A stretch of 64,000 nt of DNA, from the NCBI GenBank assembly GCA_025738555.1, contig JAOVFP010000015.1, positions 3,348,001 to 3,412,000 on the forward strand, given 5' to 3'. The stretch is from Cyathus striatus (lineage: Eukaryota > Basidiomycota > Agaricomycetes > Agaricales > Nidulariaceae). Positions 1 to 12,200 of the stretch are shown in pieces. The notes beneath the pieces were generated by a model. That model had not been told where the DNA came from and did no database searches. It was given only the letters and a program-made list of their open reading frames with translations. Each line of letters starts with the position of its first letter. Position 1 is the stretch's first letter. Made by a program: the position numbers and the translations under genes.

Positions 1-456
1 AAGATAGGTGCGGAGTACGATGCGATGTCCGCGAGTGGCCGGTGATTAAGTCGAGTGCCGTTCCGAAGACCACGTGGCACGAGTGCTAAAATTACTCGCA
101 GGGCTGATGTCATGTTTTTTCTTCTTTGGAACATTTGTGCATCCGAGTCGACCGTAGCGACAGCCCCTGACAGCCCTCAGTCGACTCAAAGCCACCTCCA
201 ATTATCCGTGCAGAACCCATTCAGACTGTACTATATTTATCAAGTTAATTGGATTATTCGCGGCCATCACTTTATCTTTGTGCCAGCACTTTCATAACAA
301 CTTTGCTGGACCATCGCTGTACAGCCTCGGGACCTACCTTCCTCCATTAGATACCAATTATCCTACCCACACGCTCGTCCAGACCTCATATAACTGCTGC
401 ACCCACACGTTCTTGCATTATTACCCATTATCGAGCACTTCATACCGATCCACTAA
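1..456. other. Intergenic, no gene seen
   Basis: Upstream region of the hydrolase gene starting at 457. The open frames here are short, lack recognisable protein features and overlap one another. I see no RNA gene or repeat. It probably holds the promoter of the downstream gene. Confidence 0.6.
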
Positions 457-1933
457 ATGGTTGTTGCAACGTCACCCACTCCTTCGAGTCCCAAACTCGA
501 ACTCATATTTCTTGGAACTGGGACATCTTCGAGTCTTCCACATGTTGACTGCTTAACTCGATTGCCAGATATGATACCCTGTAAAACGTGTTTGTCGACA
601 TTGACGCCGGAAGGGAAAAAGAACATTCGCAGGAATACTAGTGTAGCGTTGCGTACAGAGGCGAAGGACGGGCGGCAAATGTAAGTGCTAGATTTGGGCT
701 GGTGCATTAGCGGACTGGTTGTCAAGCCTCTTAGAACGATCGTCATCGATGCTGGAAAGAACTTTCAAGCAGCTGCTGTAGAGTGGTTCCCCAAGTACGG
801 GCTGAGGAGAATAGATGCATTGCTTATTACTCACGCGCACGCGGATGGTGAGCACACTTTCTATGTTCCTATTTCAACTTGTTAACATGAGCTGTAAAGC
901 TATGAATGGGCTAGATGATCTTAGAGGCAAGAAACCCTTCTTATATGGAATTGAAATTAATAAATTTTATCAGGATGGACACTCCGGGGTGTTGTTCAGT
1001 CCCATATCGATGTGTACGTATCGCAAGAAACATTTTCAGAAGTTCAAAGATCGTTTCCATACCTCGTTTCAAAAGAGTATGCATCAGGTGGTGGAGATGC
1101 AAGTAGCTTTTATTTATGGTCTTTTGAAGTGCATGACAAAGCTTACGATCGTTTTTTTTTTTCTCCATAGGTACCCGAGTTTAAATGGCATCTGTTCGAT
1201 GATCGAGTACCATTTGAGATTCAGGACACTGGAATAGATATTACGCCATTTGCTGGTAAGACCCGTATTGGCTTACTGAGAGGGGAGAATAATAATAATA
1301 ATAATAATATAATATTTGATAGTACACCATGGCAGAGTGTTCTCGGCAGCACCACCTGCCGGGTGCGTAAGCACACCAGATACAACACTGCCGCCTACGC
1401 CGGTGAAGAAAACGATGACTCTACAGGGGAGTGTTGATGTAAGTGATGGTGGGAGGACATGCGGGGAAGAAGAGAAGATCCATCCATATCTGTCGTACGG
1501 ATTCAAGATACGCGACCAGGTAGCATATATATCCGATGTTTCGCACATTCCAGAGGAAGTCTGGGCGGTGTTGGAGCGAAGAAGTAGCAGCGACAGCAGG
1601 AGGCTGCCGATGGTTGTACTAGATTGCCTGCGACTGCGAGCACACACGTCTCACGTTGGACTGGGAGAGTCGATCGAGATGGCGAGACGGATGAACGGAA
1701 GTCGGACATATCTAACAGGGTTTGGACATGAGGTGTCGCACGAGGAATACATTACAATAGGAGAGATTATAGGAGGAATGGAGAAGAAGGAGGAGGAGCT
1801 GACGGGGATGGAGAAGGCTGGGGCTGAGATAGTAGGGAAAGAGCGAGGTCTGTGGGTGCGGCCTGGGCACGACGGGCTGCGGGTGTTCGTGGAAAGAGAT
1901 GGGATGGTCTGGGACGAGAGCTATGATTGCTAG
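457..1933 (+). CDS. Metallo-beta-lactamase-fold hydrolase (PhnP/RNase Z-like)
   Basis: Putative metal-dependent phosphoesterase of the fungal and plant family related to PhnP. Reading-frame continuity gives six exons: 457-680, 735-847, 900-926, 974-1098, 1171-1255 and 1323-1933, 394 residues in total. The N-terminus holds the beta-strand and glycine turn LELIFLGTGTS. The metal site reads THAHADAMNGLDDLR, then QSHIDVY, VHHGRVF, SDVSHIP and HTSH near the C-terminus, matching the order of His/Asp ligands in the fold. The position that is usually a second His after HxHxD is Ala here. Introns 3 (927-973) and 4 (1099-1170) fit only with GC-AG borders. The substrate is unknown; the family call is firm, the reaction is inference. 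Confidence 0.88.
1288..1308 (+). repeat. (AAT)7 microsatellite in intron
   Basis: Seven perfect AAT units lie inside the last intron (1256-1322) of the metallo-beta-lactamase-fold gene. Potentially length-polymorphic, no coding effect expected. Confidence 0.9.
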
Positions 1934-2144
1934 TAGGCGTGTGAATATTGGTGTAAATAATACTAATAGTAATTGCTATTAGAATATAATACTAAATATT
2001 ATTACACTACTTATCCATCCATTCCCACCAGCCTCTCTCCATTCTCTCATCCCCCTCCTCCCCGTCTGCTGCACTACCTTCCCGCTTTCCTGTCTACTTC
2101 TCGGCCATTGCGCCATCGTCCTTTCTTATTCGGGATCGTTGCCC

Positions 2145-2954
2145 ATGAAGTTCTTCTCCCAATCCTTCTTGTACGAGTACGTCCTGCTCTCTCCCTCTCC
2201 TCTTCCACCTCCGACCACAACACAGCGATCCCTGGTCCATCGTCTCTCTTGCCTACTTTCTTCGCTACCCCAACCCTTACGCATCCCATGTCATCTCCTG
2301 CGATGTCATCTCTCGTGCACAAACGCCTTCCGGTACTCTCGTAACGACGCGCCTCATCCTCAAACGAGGTAATCTTCCAAGGTGGTTTCCAAAGGGCATC
2401 ATGCAGCGCGCAGAGTCATGGGTTATTGAAGAGAGCGAAGTTGATCCATATGGGAAAGTCGTAAAGTGCTCCACCCGTAATCTCGACCACGTCAAGGTAA
2501 TGCAGGTTGAGGAGTCTGTTTCCTTTCGACAAACTCCCGGAGGGTAGGTCTTTTTATTACTCTACCGTTCTACCACTAATCAGTCTAACTAGTCAAACTC
2601 TGCAACACACCGAGGCTCGCATAGTCTCCGGTTTCGGATGGGGCCTAACAAAACGGATTGAGAACCATGGACTTTCACGCTTCAAAGCCAATGTGCAGCG
2701 TGTACGTTTTTTATTCCATACTCATGTACTTCTAGTGGACACTAATTTTTTATAATTAGTCTCGTGAAGGCGTGTCGCTCATGCTCAACCTTATCCGCCA
2801 GTCACGACTGCAGCCCATGACGCTCGGGGCGGATGTTCCTTCATTGATGATGTCTCCTCCTTCTGACCACATGCACCAAGAACAAAGGGACGATCATCCA
2901 AAAAGAACAGCTTGGACAAAATTTAGGTCATGGTTGCAGCCTCCGTCCACCTAA
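2145..2954 (+). CDS. UPS1: PRELI/UPS-family mitochondrial lipid transfer protein
   Basis: Intermembrane-space protein that, in the family, carries phosphatidic acid (Ups1) or phosphatidylserine (Ups2) between mitochondrial membranes as a partner of Mdm35. Exons 2145-2176, 2226-2543, 2593-2701 and 2760-2954 splice to 217 residues, close to the family's usual length. The PRELI/MSF1 domain fills most of it: MKFFSQSFLYDDPWS, the hallmark RYPNPYASHV, RLILKRGNLPRWFP, and VMQVEESVSF. The RYPNP motif is closer to PRELI/Ups1 than to Ups2, so the symbol is tentative. The C-terminal 40 residues are polar and look disordered. The start is the first ATG that gives the conserved N-terminal strand. Confidence 0.87.
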
Positions 2955-3363
2955 ATATTGACCAGACTTAGGACTATTGTACTTGTATGTGATCCCGGCT
3001 TTGCATGGTTGTTTCGCATGATATATATAATCTATTGAGTGCTTCCGTGCATTCGACTTATTTTGTTATTCCTCCGTGTAACAGTAGTAATTTACATAAG
3101 TAATGCAGCAAGACCCTCTAAAGCTGAGATGAGTGTGGGTGTTCCGGTAGTGTGTAGCGCGTCTTCCGAATCCCGCGAAAGTCGCGACACGTAGTTGCCG
3201 ATGAGAACCCTTGACTCTGAGAATGTACTTTCAGATAGCACGACTACTACTATCCTACTGTCTCCCATACCATCTGGAATATGACTTTTGTCCTTGAATT
3301 ATCTTAACAAAAGCCTTGCGAAAGCTACCGTTCTGCAACATACCCCTCAGGCCTCAGTCCTCC
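2955..3363. other. Intergenic, no gene seen
   Basis: About 400 bp between the UPS-type gene and RIC1, same orientation. It should contain the first gene's 3' end and RIC1's promoter. I see no distinct motif, repeat or RNA gene. Confidence 0.55.
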
Positions 3364-6300
3364 ATGTATTTCCCAACCTCTACATCCCGCCGCCTTGCCA
3401 CCATTCCTCCACTACCTAACATTTCCTCAGAGCCCGTTATCGCTCTCTCTCAGGGTCCTCGAAAGTCTCTCTTTTGTACGCTCACCAGGAATGGGGTTGC
3501 CCTCTGGTTGGTTCGGGTAAGCAAGCGTCCCCTCACACCTGTATATGAACCAACTATTTCATTCTATTGCTAGCCAACAACAATTTTGGCCTTTCTATCC
3601 CGAACTCCCGCCTCGATCCTTGAACACGGAGAAAATGTAAATGCATGGTGGTCTCCGGACGGGAAAAGAATCGTAATACAGGTTGGTGCTGTTGCGAATG
3701 CACTTCTTCGCTGGATCTCATTTCACTTGCAGACATCACATTCACATCTTGTCCTTGTAATCGTTGAATATAAACCAGAAGAAACTGTTTATAACTCACC
3801 AGTCTTGCCAATCAATGCTCAACGTAGCTTCTTGGCTGGTCCTGGAGAAGGTGTACCCTTACAAGCCGTCGGACTGCATTTTGAGGGCGTAATCCGTGTC
3901 GAGGGCACTCTTTTTAGGTCGGATCTCTCTTGTCATTAATTACGAAAGCCTCACAGACGTGCAGCGTGTCTCCTCGTAGACATCACCTCATGTTCTCTAC
4001 CAAGAATCCACCGACTATCCAGCGCATGCCCTGGCCTGCCGGTGAAGCGGAGGATTCAGAAGGACCAGTTAAACCACCTATGGCATATGACACTTGGATT
4101 TTGAATGAGGAAGATTTTCCTTGGATCGTGGAGCCAGATGGTGCGGTTGCGACGTCTTTATGGGACGTAAGATTCTAACTAATTCACGGAAAGTTTCTGT
4201 TGACGATATCGTGTACTCCCGCGTCATGGGGGGAGAGACATGGATAACGTCAGATGGGAGGGGTTATCTTGTTCAACTGGCTAAAGATCTTGAAGCATAT
4301 CCGAGTTCATCTGACGTTGATGTTTCAACCGGCAAGGTAAACGCGCCTCCTTTTCTATGCTTGCATTTGATCTTTAATATCAGCTATACAGCAAGAGAAT
4401 AACACAGAAGAAATTGAGGCTGGTCTGTTATGGCAAGGGACTTGTGTGCATACATTCGAAATTCCTCGATGGGTGCAAAAGCAACGTCGCATAGATCCAG
4501 ATGAACTGACATATGAACAAGATCGTAAAGTTTACGAAGAACCTAGATACGCAACTCGCATGGGTATCAATGCCAAGTTTTCTCTAATTGCAATAGGAAC
4601 TCGCAGGCGAGTCTACGTTTCCGAATGGCTTCCTGCTGCTGACGCTTATGGTAGCGGCCGATTGGAATTTTCCAATTTCCCGACGCAAGAGGGTGTCATG
4701 CCGAAACCGCAAAATATACAGATTCCCAATCCATATAATAAAGAAACTGGAGAAGTATGTGCTCTTGAATGGAGTTCAGATGGATATGTCCTGGCGGTTG
4801 GTTGGAAGCATGGTTGGGGAATTGTTAGTGTCGGCGGTCGATGTCTGGCATCCGCTTTCGGGATAGAGGATTCTGTAGACGGAATCAAGTATGAGTTCTT
4901 ATTTCTTCTTGAAGTTATCAATCTTACATCTTTTTAGATTCCAGGACATATTTATGTATGGTGTGAAGGCTCTGGTTAGATGTGTTATTTTTTGAAGTTG
5001 GGGTTGTATTTACATATTTCCCTAAAGTTTTGGGCACCCGGGAATTTTGAACTTGTGGTTTTATCAAATTCCACCAATACAGGTGAGTATTCTCTTATCT
5101 AGCCGCTGTATGTAACTTACGGTGACATTTAGACGGTGACGGCCAACTATTCGTCATACCTTTTGCGAAAAGCGCAACCACAGGCCAGCATTCGCCAGTA
5201 AGTCCCGAGAATGTTTTCATTTGGGTGCTTGACTTGGTTTTGTATTAGGATAATACACGATACGCTTTCCTGCAAATGGACGATCGTGCTCTCGTCTATC
5301 GAGGTGCTGACCAGCCAGATATGAGTGTCATTAACCCCGAGTCTGATGTATGGCAGCACATCAAGGTATGCCTCCTGTTCTGAACCGTTGTAACCGTAGG
5401 GTCTCTAATGTGGGATAGATCCCTCAAAGATATCTGTCTGTCAATTGGCCAATTCGCTATTCTTCTTTGAGTAGCGACGGGAGGCTTATCGCTGTTGCCG
5501 GTCGGAAAGGACTAATACACTATAGCTCTACATCTGGAAGATGGAAACTCTTTGCTGATGAACAGCAAGAGCAGGCTTTCGTTGTGAGAGGAGGTTTGGT
5601 TTGGTTTCATCATGTCCTTATTGCAGCAGTGGAGGTATCTAAATCATATCAAGTATGTTGCATCTTACATCTGAATACCGTATTGCTAATCCGTGGGCAT
5701 GTAGATACGACTCTACTCCAGAGATATGGAGTTGACAAGTCAAAATATCTTGCATCGTGAAATTCTAACGTCTCCAGTGGTTATCCTTTCTCTAGTTGAT
5801 AATTCGCTACTGGTATATACTGTGGATAATACCCTCCATCATTATTTGATCGTCCCAACGGCGGATTCTATTAAACTTCATTTGTGTGGCGCAATCACAT
5901 TTACCGGTATCATTGCAGCCCCAAGTGCAGTTCGAATGCTCAGCTGGATGATACCTACGGCTCAAAAGGGTATTTCTTCATATCTTACCTTACATGCTGT
6001 GTACTAATTTTTCTCGCCAGAGCTAGGAGATCCAGTAGATGATCTTGCAGTAGCAACGGTTCTTATGGTGGTGGGAGGGCAGTTGATTCTTTTGCGACCA
6101 CGAAAGGTAAAACTGCTTTATCCGTACTTTAAAAAAATGACGAGTCCCTTCAGTCAGCAGAGCAAGAAGTCAAGTACGATATGCAGATTTTTGCTGAACG
6201 CATCGAGTTCTGCTGGATACATTTGCGAGGTATAGGATCTTTAGAAAACTCTTTATGGGCATATGATTCGCAGGGTATGCGTGTATGGCTCAATGCACTA

Positions 6301-7244
6301 GCAATAGAGGCATCACATACCCAGCAAGAGAAGCCCCTTCGAAATGTCCCGGAGAGTGTCAACATACCTCTAGACTTTTATCCTCTGTGTATGGACTTTT
6401 CACCAATATGGAGATGCTAAAGTCCTGATTGCTTGTACCTATAGCTGTCCTAATGGATAAAGGAATAATTATTGGTGCCGAACATGAAGCTGTTACAAGG
6501 TTCAACCTACCTTTTGTTATGTTTAGGCATGCTACAAGCGTTAGTATCCAGCCTTTTGTCTCTCAAATTGGTCTAAAATATGTTTTCAGTCGCATCTATT
6601 CTTGCAGCATATACTCCTATATCATCTCCATGCACAACAGGTCAAGGAAGCAGTTCAATTTGCTTCACACTACAAAAGCTTGGTCTTCTTTGCACATGCA
6701 CTAGAAATACTTTTGCATACCGTTGTCGAAATAGAATCGACGATGCTGAGCAATGGAAACAGCGCTAGTCCAGTTGAGGACCAACATCAAAATCCAGAAT
6801 CCATCTTGCCTACGGTCATCGAGTTTCTGGATCATTTTGAAGTTTCACTGGATGTTGTTGTCGGATGCGCACGGAAAATAGAAGTCACTCACTGGCGACG
6901 GCTTTTCGATGTGGTGGGCAATCCTAAGTCATTATTCGAGGTGCGTCGTCGTTACCTTCTTGAAAGTGATGATTCTGAGTATATGCGAACAGTTGTGCCT
7001 CGCTTCACAACGTTTGCGAACCGCGGGATCATACCTACTCGTTCTTCATAACCTTGAGCAGCTAGAAGAAGACCATGGGGAAGTAATCCGCTTGCTAAAG
7101 AGTGCCTTAGAAGGAAAGGACTGGCAGCTTTGTCGAGAATTACTTCGATTTCTCCATTCCATCGACGACTCAGGCAGTGCTTTACGGAATGCTTTACATG
7201 AAGCGACACTAGGAGAACTGTGGGACCAGTTAGGTAATGCGTAG
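3364..7244 (+). CDS. RIC1: RIC1 homolog, subunit of the Ric1-Rgp1 Rab6/Ypt6 GEF
   Basis: Golgi-associated guanine nucleotide exchange subunit that activates Ypt6/Rab6 with Rgp1 for endosome-to-Golgi recycling. The N-terminus MYFPTSTSRRLATIP followed by NGVALWLVRP and NVNAWWSPDGKRI is the typical start of a RIC1 beta-propeller, with further WD-like blades such as CALEWSSDGYVLAVGWKHGW. The C-terminal RIC1 domain is clear: HLFLQHILLYHLH, HYKSLVFFAHALEILLH, CARKIEVTHWRRLFDVVGNP, then SYLLVLHNLEQLE and CRELLRFLHSID. At least a dozen short introns split the gene. The stop at 7242-7244 follows the conserved domain directly, so the long disordered tail found in animal RIC1 is absent. Individual exon edges in the middle were not all resolved. 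Confidence 0.87.
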
Positions 7245-7673
7245 GAAGCGCATCTAGTGCTTATCTTCGTCTCAATAAATTAGAATGTATTAGAACGAAC
7301 TTAAACTTCTTCGTTAGCGCATAGACAAGTTGTGTAGGCCAGTTTCACTTCACTTCAGATCAGTCCGGAACAACACTAATCAAAGGTCAGCTAGTTTGTA
7401 TCTACATACTACGTTACTTTCTGTAGGTTACTACGAGTAAGCTCTTCCCCATCCGTTTTAGGAAGTAAATTAGAATTGAAAATTCTCACGATGTAGCTAC
7501 ATTCTGCAGACTGCACGCTTCATCTGTGGTAAGTATTATCAACAGTACTGATATATGATAGCTTGCGACTTTCAAAAATACTTGACATAAGTGCCATGTA
7601 AGTATGCAACAAAATTTCTTTGCATGAAAGACATTGATGATTCAGTCTCCAGCAGCATTATTTAGTTCAGAAG
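7245..7673. other. Intergenic, no gene seen
   Basis: AT-rich gap of about 430 bp between RIC1 and the oxygenase gene, same orientation. No convincing frame, repeat or RNA gene. Confidence 0.55.
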
Positions 7674-9179
7674 ATGGCAAGAAACTTAAGCCGTCCAATA
7701 CAGCCTGTCCAATACACCGCTGAGGGTGCAGTAACAATATCCTATCCTACTCTCGTATCATCGCCTTCCTCACTAGGTCCTGCGATTGGTGAGTGTTCTA
7801 CAACGCAGAAAATTCACATGTTGACGTGCTGAATCCTGATATTGTCCTGATACAGAGGAGGCATTTGGCTCACATCCCAAATCATTGGGGATTATCATTA
7901 TTCGAGATCTACCACACGTTTATACTGCGTATCGGGAACGCCTTCTTAAACTTGCCTATAAATTCGCTAGTTTGGACGAGGGAATACGCGAAAAGTATGT
8001 CGATCCCCGAAGTCGATACAGGTAGTTATTTCTCGTAGTGGTAAATATTAATATTAATATTGTCGTCTAGTTTTGGCTGGTCTCATGGAAAGGTATGCTC
8101 CAGCCTTGAACGTGCTTTCTGGCTGATGCGGTACTGAAGGAAATCATGAACGGAAAACCTGGTGAGTATCCAACTAAATTTTATCGAATTATTTTTTGAT
8201 GTTGAATTCATTTTTGGGGGTAGATCTCTTGAAAGGATCATACTATGCCAACCCTGTTCTCGATCAACCTAGTGTGTCTGCGAAGGAACTGGACGAGTAT
8301 CCTGAATATTATGGGTGCAACATTTGTTGGTTTAAACGCTCCGATACTGTAATGATGCTAACAGCGCATCAAAGGGCCAACGAAGGACGAAGTGGAAGTC
8401 GAGGGGTTTGAGGATGCATTCAAAGATCTTGGACAGTAAGCGTATTCACCCACCCACCTCTACTCTTATCAATATATTTCAGTTTCATTTTCAAGATTGG
8501 ATGTGAACTTGCTACTGCTTGCCAACCGTTCGGTAAGTAACATTTTCGATTAATGCATCGAGCTAGTATTATATTGATTGGGATTTTATAGCACTTCCTC
8601 GGTTTTCGGACTCAAGTATATCTTTGCCTGATTTAATTGGAACATCTCAAACTACAAAAGCGCGCTTGTTGCACTATTTTCCACCCCCACCTGGAACGAC
8701 GTTATCTGAAGACGAACCTGTAGATAGCTGGTGTGGGTTTCATTTGGATCATTCCCTGCTGACAGGTCTATGTTCTGTAAGTCAATTTTATTACAACTGT
8801 TTCGCATTTCAACAAGTCTGGCCAGGCGATGTACATTCGTGATGAGAACGGAAAGTCACCCACGATCGTGTCTTCCCCCTCACCTTCTTCCGGGTTGTAC
8901 ATTAGAAACAGAGGGAATGAATTAACGAAGGTATCAATTCCGGTAGATTGTCTAGCATTTCAGACCGGACAGGCATTGGAGATCGCCACTGGCGGAAAAC
9001 TACGTGCTACCCCTCATTGTGTTAGAGTTGGCGGTGAACTGGATACAGAAAAAATATCGAGGGAAACATTCGCACTATTCATGCAGCCCAATACGGATCG
9101 GCATTTATCACCATCTGTTACTTTTGGTCAATTCAGTAAGGGTGTATTCGACGAACATTACAATGATAAATCTATGTAA
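7674..9179 (+). CDS. 2-oxoglutarate/Fe(II)-dependent oxygenase-like protein
   Basis: Clavaminate/isopenicillin-synthase-like double-stranded beta-helix protein. First exon 7674-7788, second begins 7856, then several small exons to the stop at 9177-9179. The N-terminal part reads GIIIIRDLPHVYTAYRERLL, KFASLDEGIREKYV and SFGWSHGKE, the pattern of IPNS-like oxygenases and their fungal relatives. The iron site is CGFHLDHSLLTGLCSAMY (HxD) and a distal His in GKLRATPHCVR. TFALFMQPN follows, where the 2-oxoglutarate-binding strand is expected. Catalytic residues look intact. The substrate cannot be told from sequence; neighbours RIC1 and ATG26 give no pathway hint. It is tail-to-tail with ATG26, 106 bp apart. 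Confidence 0.83.
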
Positions 9180-9285
9180 CAATAGCAATACAATATATAT
9201 GCATCATCATGCTTATGTCTTCTATTAAGATATATACATGCCAAAAGCATCAACCAGATAACGTAGCAATATGCTAAATAGAGCA

Positions 9286-12200
9286 TTAAGATTGTGAAGA
9301 TGTAGACAAGGATCGACGCCGGGGAGACCCTAATACAAGGGAATCGGGTAAGACGGACAACACCGCAGCAGTAAAACTCGTACGTTTGTCCTTAGCGGAA
9401 CGTCCTTCGCTATGACGTGAGCTCACGGAAGATCGACGATCTTCCTGATCAGAGATGACACTCCAATCCTCGCTGGGAGCACCACGCCCGGAGCCTGCAG
9501 AGCTGTATGAACCTACAGGGGAACTCGCTTGGAGAGGCTGATTAGAGTTTCGTATTGTCGCATGCTCTGTATATGCTTCATCGTCAGTACCACTACCCAC
9601 GTCTTCTGTCTTATTACGCTTTATTAGCGACCGGGCGTATTCAAGATCCCTATATATAGATTCAATGGCGGTTGCAACACCATTTTCCTAAAGGAGACCA
9701 TTATAATCGCAAAGAATTACCGAAAAGGAGGGGCTAACCGCTCTAATTTGCTCGCCAATAAGTTTGGCACGCTCGACCTGCTTAATGTCTGTGGTTGCCG
9801 CAGTTAAAGCTTCTGTTAAAGAGCTTATCGTAAGTTTCCGAACCCCAGAACCAACGCCAAGGGCTTCGACTCGGTCTGCCCAGAAAAACTGATCGCCAAA
9901 AAATGGGCGAATTATAGTTGGAATGCCAGCTAAGGATATGTAAGCATTTTTTCAAAAGCAGTACACTATATGTACCTCTGAGACTTGCTCCTGTAGTGCC
10001 GGCTCCTCCGTGGTGACAAGCAGCATCAATTCTTCTAAATAACCAGTCGTGAGGCACAGAAGATATAGCATATATTTGATCTGGAAGTGGTTCTTCAGGT
10101 TCCGAAGCATCCCCTGCCTTCACATGCAGGCGGTCGGACCACCCCTTCGACAATATAGCATATACACCACTTTGAATGACTGCTTGAATAACACATTGTG
10201 TCATTGCCTTGGGATCAGAGACGACGATACTTCCAAAGCCAATGTAAACCACTTTCTTCCCCTTTGCATGGGCATCATCGATGAATTTCACGAGGTCTTC
10301 AGGAGGAGTCCATTTCTTGGCGCTAACTTCTGCATCATCCAAGAACCAATAGCCTATGAAGAAACAATGAGTCACAAGTATTATTTGTGAGGAAGGTTAC
10401 AAACCAGTGATACGTATCCATTCGGGCCAATCAAGAGGAGGGGGTACTACATGCGGACTAAAGTTGTATAAAAATGGAATTTTATGAGGCTCCATTTTGT
10501 CGAGGCTAGTCGACTCAAGATTCAGAACATTGCGACGCCATCTATTGATTTGGCCTGCAATAGCGCGCCAGAACACTTGATCAAACATCACGTAGGACTG
10601 GGTACCAGCGGTAAGACAGACCACTGGACGACAAAAAAAACTATACTTACCATATAATTATAGCTACCACCCATCTGGAACATTATATTAACAATTACAT
10701 CATCATTATATATATAGGAACGTACTTTTCTTTCGGGGACAGCGAATGCGTGAGGATACGCTCTACAAAAAGGATTAGTAACTGAACTGGTTACAATAAT
10801 GAAATAATTACCTAGTACGAGTCCATGTCATAGTAAATGCTCTAAAGTAAGGAATGGCAAGTGCTTCTGCAATATGATAACCTCCCATTGCACTTGGACT
10901 TTCAACTAGAATATCGGTTCCTTGACAAGCTTCCCAAGAAGTCTTTAATAAATCGTCGACCCATCCTCTAAACTATTATGAAGATATCAGACTAGTTGGC
11001 GCATTACTGTAAGGAACGAACCTTCTGGAGGCCTTCCTTCAAGAACGAAACGGTAAATGTTCCGTTCTCCACGCATATTCTCATTAATTCTGCTGGATCG
11101 CCACCAACGTAGCCGAACTCAATTCCATGCTACATCGCGATAAATAAAATGAGATTAATGTCAAGCTTGTCGCACTCACAGACTCAATCCATTCCTGGAA
11201 TTCTCCATGCGTCGCAATTCTGCACTTGTGACCATCAGCCATCAGCCCTTTCGCAAGCGCTATATATGGCTGTACGTCTCCGCGTGATCCTATTGTTAGA
11301 AATGTAAAATGGAGAGAATTGCTAGGTTTGAACGTTAAAAACGTGGACGAAGCTGAGGTGAACATAACAGCTGGTAAAGAATCGGACATGCTTTCAGGAG
11401 CAGGCGCAGACTCAGAATTTCCAATGGAAGTTGACGCCTCAAATTCTTCAAGGATGAGAGCCTCACGCTTTCCTGGCGAGGTCATACCAGCATCGCCAGT
11501 GGCAAGTCGCTTCCGTACATCTTCCATCTGCTGCTCAAGAAGTCTGACAAATGCTTCACGCTTATCTGCGTCCCCAAACTCAAAGAATAACTCTTCATGA
11601 CCTTTCACAATAATAATAAGACCGTGATGCCCAAATCGTGATGCTTTCGACTTTTCGACAGCAAGAATATCACGAATTGGAAGGGTCATCTGTATGAATG
11701 TTAGTATGCTTATAATAGAGGTGAATAATTACGGACCCTAGTCCTAGATGCTAGAGGGCCCGACGACTTGAAGCAGAAAAAATTAGTTGAAATATAAAGT
11801 CTGCCATAGACCGGAAGAAGGCGATATATGTAGCCAGGAAAGTCTAAACAAGTATATATATATAAAATGGTGACCGAGGTATTATGCTAGACTTACGACC
11901 AAGTAAAGCTTCTTTCTCGTCATAGGCAAAGGTGGCTCGGAACTTCTCAGCAGTTTCCATGTCAACTGAGGTATCAGGCGATTCAAGTACACTGAAGGCC
12001 ATATCTCCAAATCCGCTAGAGCGACTGGTGGGAGCGGGAGATAAGTTAAAACTGGTAGAAGAATACATCTCTCTAACTTCGCAGGTCGAGACCAGATCAT
12101 TACTGGCTGATCCACCAAATACTCTTCGAGATTTCAGCCAGGAAGGGACGCCAACGCTCCAGGAATTACTGTTCTCTCTGCTTAATGAAGAATGATTAGG

